A DNA stretch of 64,000 bases from Burkholderia contaminans (GTDB taxonomy: Bacteria > Pseudomonadota > Gammaproteobacteria > Burkholderiales > Burkholderiaceae): contig NZ_CP090641.1 in assembly GCF_029633825.1 (NCBI RefSeq), positions 1,860,001-1,924,000 of the forward strand, read 5' to 3'. Shown here piece by piece: positions 62,577 to 64,000 of this stretch. The notes under the pieces were generated by a model. It was not told the DNA's origin. It saw only the letters and a program-made list of their open reading frames with translations, and did no database searches. Both the position numbers and the translations under genes were made by a program. Position 1 is the first letter of the stretch, and each line of letters opens with the position of its first letter.

Positions 62577-62897
62577 TCACGCTGCGACAGTGATACCAGC
62601 CGAACGCGAGCGTCTTGCAGGCTGCACCACGATTTCCACATGCTGGCCCAGCGACACCAGCGCTTGCATCAGCCGCTCCAGAGAAATGTTCCGGAGTCTG
62701 TAGCGACGCACTTGGGATACCTTCGGTTGTGTCATTCCAATGATGGACGCCGCCTCGAACCGAGTCAGGCCACGCTGGTCGATCAGTTCGTTTAGCTTGA
62801 GAGCGAGCGCGGCCTTGGTCGTCAGTGCCTGGGCATCATCGAATTCCAGGTCGACAAGCACGTTGTCGGCGCACTGAGGATATTCGTCGCGATTCAT
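62577..62897 (-). CDS. Xre-family antitoxin-like HTH protein (distal copy)
   Basis: A 106-residue protein of the HTH_37/HigA-like Xre type: VLVDLEFDDAQALTTKAALALKLNELIDQRGLTRFEAASIIGMTQPKVSQVRRYRLRNISLERLMQALVSLGQHVEIVVQPA. The HTH occupies ~45-75 and the tail matches antitoxins of RelE/HigB-type pairs. An in-frame GTG directly precedes the ATG; neither has a clear ribosome site. It is a tandem paralogue of the gene 95 bp upstream, sharing near-identical DNA over the GQHVEIVV segment, with no toxin gene directly beside it. Confidence 0.85.
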   Translation of the reverse strand: MNRDEYPQCADNVLVDLEFDDAQALTTKAALALKLNELIDQRGLTRFEAASIIGMTQPKVSQVRRYRLRNISLERLMQALVSLGQHVEIVVQPARRSRSAGITVAA

Positions 62898-62992
62898 CAC
62901 TTATCGATTAAGAGAGTGTGGCGTCGGAACTGCGATGGCGGCGGCCGGAACCGGCCACCGCACACACTACTTTCCCTCTACTCCGACAGCCT

Positions 62993-63313
62993 TCAGACCG
63001 AAACCGTAATACCCACCGGCCCCGATTCCTTCGCGGGCCGCACCACGATTTCCACATGCTGGCCGAGCGATGCGAGCGTCACCATCAGCGTTTCCAGCGA
63101 AACGTTCCGAAGCCTCTCGCGCTGCTCGGGTGTGACCACCGGCCGGGTCATCTCGGCCAGCGCGGCAGCCTCTTCCTCGCTCAGGCCACGCGACGCGATC
63201 AGCGCATTGAGCTTCAGCACAAGTGCGGACTTGGCCGCCAGTTCCCCGACGTCGTAAAGGTCGAAATCGGACGATACGTCGTCGGTGTGTTGCTTCGGGG
63301 CATCTTGGTTCAT
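62993..63313 (-). CDS. Xre-family antitoxin-like HTH protein (proximal copy)
   Basis: A 106-residue paralogue of the gene at 62577: DVGELAAKSALVLKLNALIASRGLSEEEAAALAEMTRPVVTPEQRERLRNVSLETLMVTLASLGQHVEIVVRPAKESGPVGITVSV. The frame around the recognition helix differs (MTRPVVTPEQRERL against MTQPKVSQVRRYRL), so its DNA target may have changed or been lost. Its ATG overlaps the stop of the SymE-like toxin gene by four bases (ATGA), showing translational coupling of toxin and antitoxin. Confidence 0.85.
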   Translation of the reverse strand: MNQDAPKQHTDDVSSDFDLYDVGELAAKSALVLKLNALIASRGLSEEEAAALAEMTRPVVTPEQRERLRNVSLETLMVTLASLGQHVEIVVRPAKESGPVGITVSV

Positions 63314-63645
63314 TGTGCTTCTCCTGCCATCACCGATTCCAGTTGCCGGCCCGTTGCGGGATCGTCGTCGGGGCGTTCGTGCCTTGTGCGATGATCGCTG
63401 CCCGCATCATCGACCGGGGTAATCACCAGCCGCTTGTGCGATACCTCGATCTGCAAGCGCTGCTCGGGATCGAAACCCGCTGCCTCGATCCACCGGCCGG
63501 ACAATTTCGTCCACAGATACATGACAGGCGGTGCCATGTCGGTCAGCCTGATGTGCGGGACGAGGCGGCCAGATTGAGAAGACGATTGCGGGGAGAGAAA
63601 ACAATCGCGGAAATACGTCGGTGCGTTATGATTCGCGCCAGCCAT
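63310..63645 (-). CDS. SymE-like toxin
   Basis: A 111-residue protein whose middle (RLVPHIRLTDMAPPVMYLWTKLSGRWIEAAGFDPEQRLQIEVSHKRLVITPV) fits the SymE family pattern: VPxIRL, a G-x-W-x-x-x-AGF core and a terminal RLVITP strand, an AbrB/MazE-like fold. E. coli SymE is an SOS-induced toxin linked to RNA cleavage and nucleoid effects, normally controlled by an antisense RNA. Here it is coupled to an Xre gene instead. CGGAG sits seven bases before ATG 63645. N- and C-terminal extensions are unlike the E. coli protein. Confidence 0.8.
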   Translation of the reverse strand: MAGANHNAPTYFRDCFLSPQSSSQSGRLVPHIRLTDMAPPVMYLWTKLSGRWIEAAGFDPEQRLQIEVSHKRLVITPVDDAGSDHRTRHERPDDDPATGRQLESVMAGEAQ

Positions 63646-63681
63646 GGTCAACTCCGTTGTTGAGTGTTGAGTTGGTTGTGG

Positions 63682-63870
63682 TCAGCGGCCCGCAGGTGTT
63701 GTTGTCACCTGCGGGCCGCGCTCGTTTACGCAGCGAATTTCGATCGCCATTCCGTTACATGCTTGGCAGGTCGAAATGACCGAACATTCGAAGCGAAAAC
63801 GTGCAACCACTTTACCGAGATTGACTGCGGGCTGATATCGGTCTTGTACGGTTTTATCGACATTGGCCAT
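63682..63870 (-). CDS. Doubtful hypothetical small protein
   Basis: A 62-residue ORF (MANVDKTVQDRYQPAVNLGKVVARFRFECSVI...CQACNGMAIEIRCVNERG) with natural-looking composition. Its last residues are encoded by the left arm of the stem-loop at 63685, which is unusual for a real gene. It is not recognised in any family. It could be the remnant of a longer gene that starts beyond 63870. The bases from 63889 to the window end show nothing identifiable. Confidence 0.3.
   Translation of the reverse strand: MANVDKTVQDRYQPAVNLGKVVARFRFECSVISTCQACNGMAIEIRCVNERGPQVTTTPAGR
63685..63719. terminator. 14-bp perfect stem-loop upstream of the SymE-like gene
   Basis: GCGGCCCGCAGGTG (63685-63698) and CACCTGCGGGCCGC (63706-63719) pair perfectly over a seven-base loop, 40 bp before the SymE-like start. 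No T run follows on either side. It could insulate the module from upstream transcription, or be an operator or RNA structure. Confidence 0.55.
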
Positions 63871-64000
63871 TCGGCCGATGCCTTGCATCCTTGATGCGCA
63901 ACGATTCCAGGGCGGTTGCGCCGGCGGACCGCTTCGTCACTTCATCGCCGATATGTCAGAAAACGTGTCGGCCGGGTGTTGCGACTCGCCTGGCGCACGT

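Overview
The window is GC-rich beta-proteobacterial DNA from the Burkholderia cepacia complex, probably a secondary (accessory-rich) replicon. The strongest taxonomic marker is an operon for three calcium-dependent lectins: a 129-residue BC2L-A-like protein, a BC2L-C-like protein with a TNF-like N-terminal domain, and a BC2L-B-like protein. This set is characteristic of B. cenocepacia and close relatives. The replicon assignment is inference. No insertion sequence, CRISPR array, rRNA gene or complete tRNA gene was seen.

Layout. (1) 1-6270: a type VI secretion module, with a VgrG C-terminus, a Tle5-type phospholipase D effector, a periplasmic Sel1-repeat immunity protein, a PAAR tip protein and a shortened second immunity copy. 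It looks less GC-biased than its surroundings. (2) 6294-8840: a LysR regulator with a divergent small NTF2-like gene, then a scar made of a tRNA-Leu-like 3' fragment and a beheaded, frameshifted IclR gene. (3) 8870-21974: mixed metabolism and regulation. This includes a CSS-EAL c-di-GMP phosphodiesterase with a candidate small RNA upstream, AraC/LysR regulators, a sterol-desaturase-type hydroxylase, an AlaX-like editing protein, an acid phosphatase lipoprotein and a type II NADH dehydrogenase. (4) 22000-32135: BenE, a fatty acid desaturase, DbpA with a small zinc-ribbon partner, a malate:quinone oxidoreductase that carries a signal peptide, Lrp with acetylpolyamine amidohydrolase, and a LivK-type pseudogene. 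(5) 32204-38540: an MscS channel, an M23 peptidase and a large autotransporter adhesin.

(6) 38611-41925: a regulator preceded by an 8-copy pentanucleotide repeat, and the bclA-bclC-bclB lectin operon. (7) 42501-44597: leuA preceded by a leucine-rich leader peptide with rare CUA codons, i.e. a transcription-attenuation control region. (8) 44982-57752: a tightly overlapped ten-gene Wzx/Wzy-type exopolysaccharide operon on the minus strand: initiating sugar-phosphate transferase, Wza, Wzb, Wzc, glycosyltransferase, pyruvyltransferase, glycosyltransferase, Wzx, a GH71-type glycosidase and Wzy. A TPR-glycosyltransferase-like gene and a PpiC/EpsD-like chaperone follow it. (9) 62577-63645: a SymE-like toxin gene translationally coupled to two tandem Xre antitoxin-like genes.

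Several genes fit a shared surface and biofilm theme: exopolysaccharide, lectins that bind mannose/fucose glycans, an autotransporter, c-di-GMP turnover and a T6SS module. The functional link among them is inferred from content, not demonstrated by the sequence.
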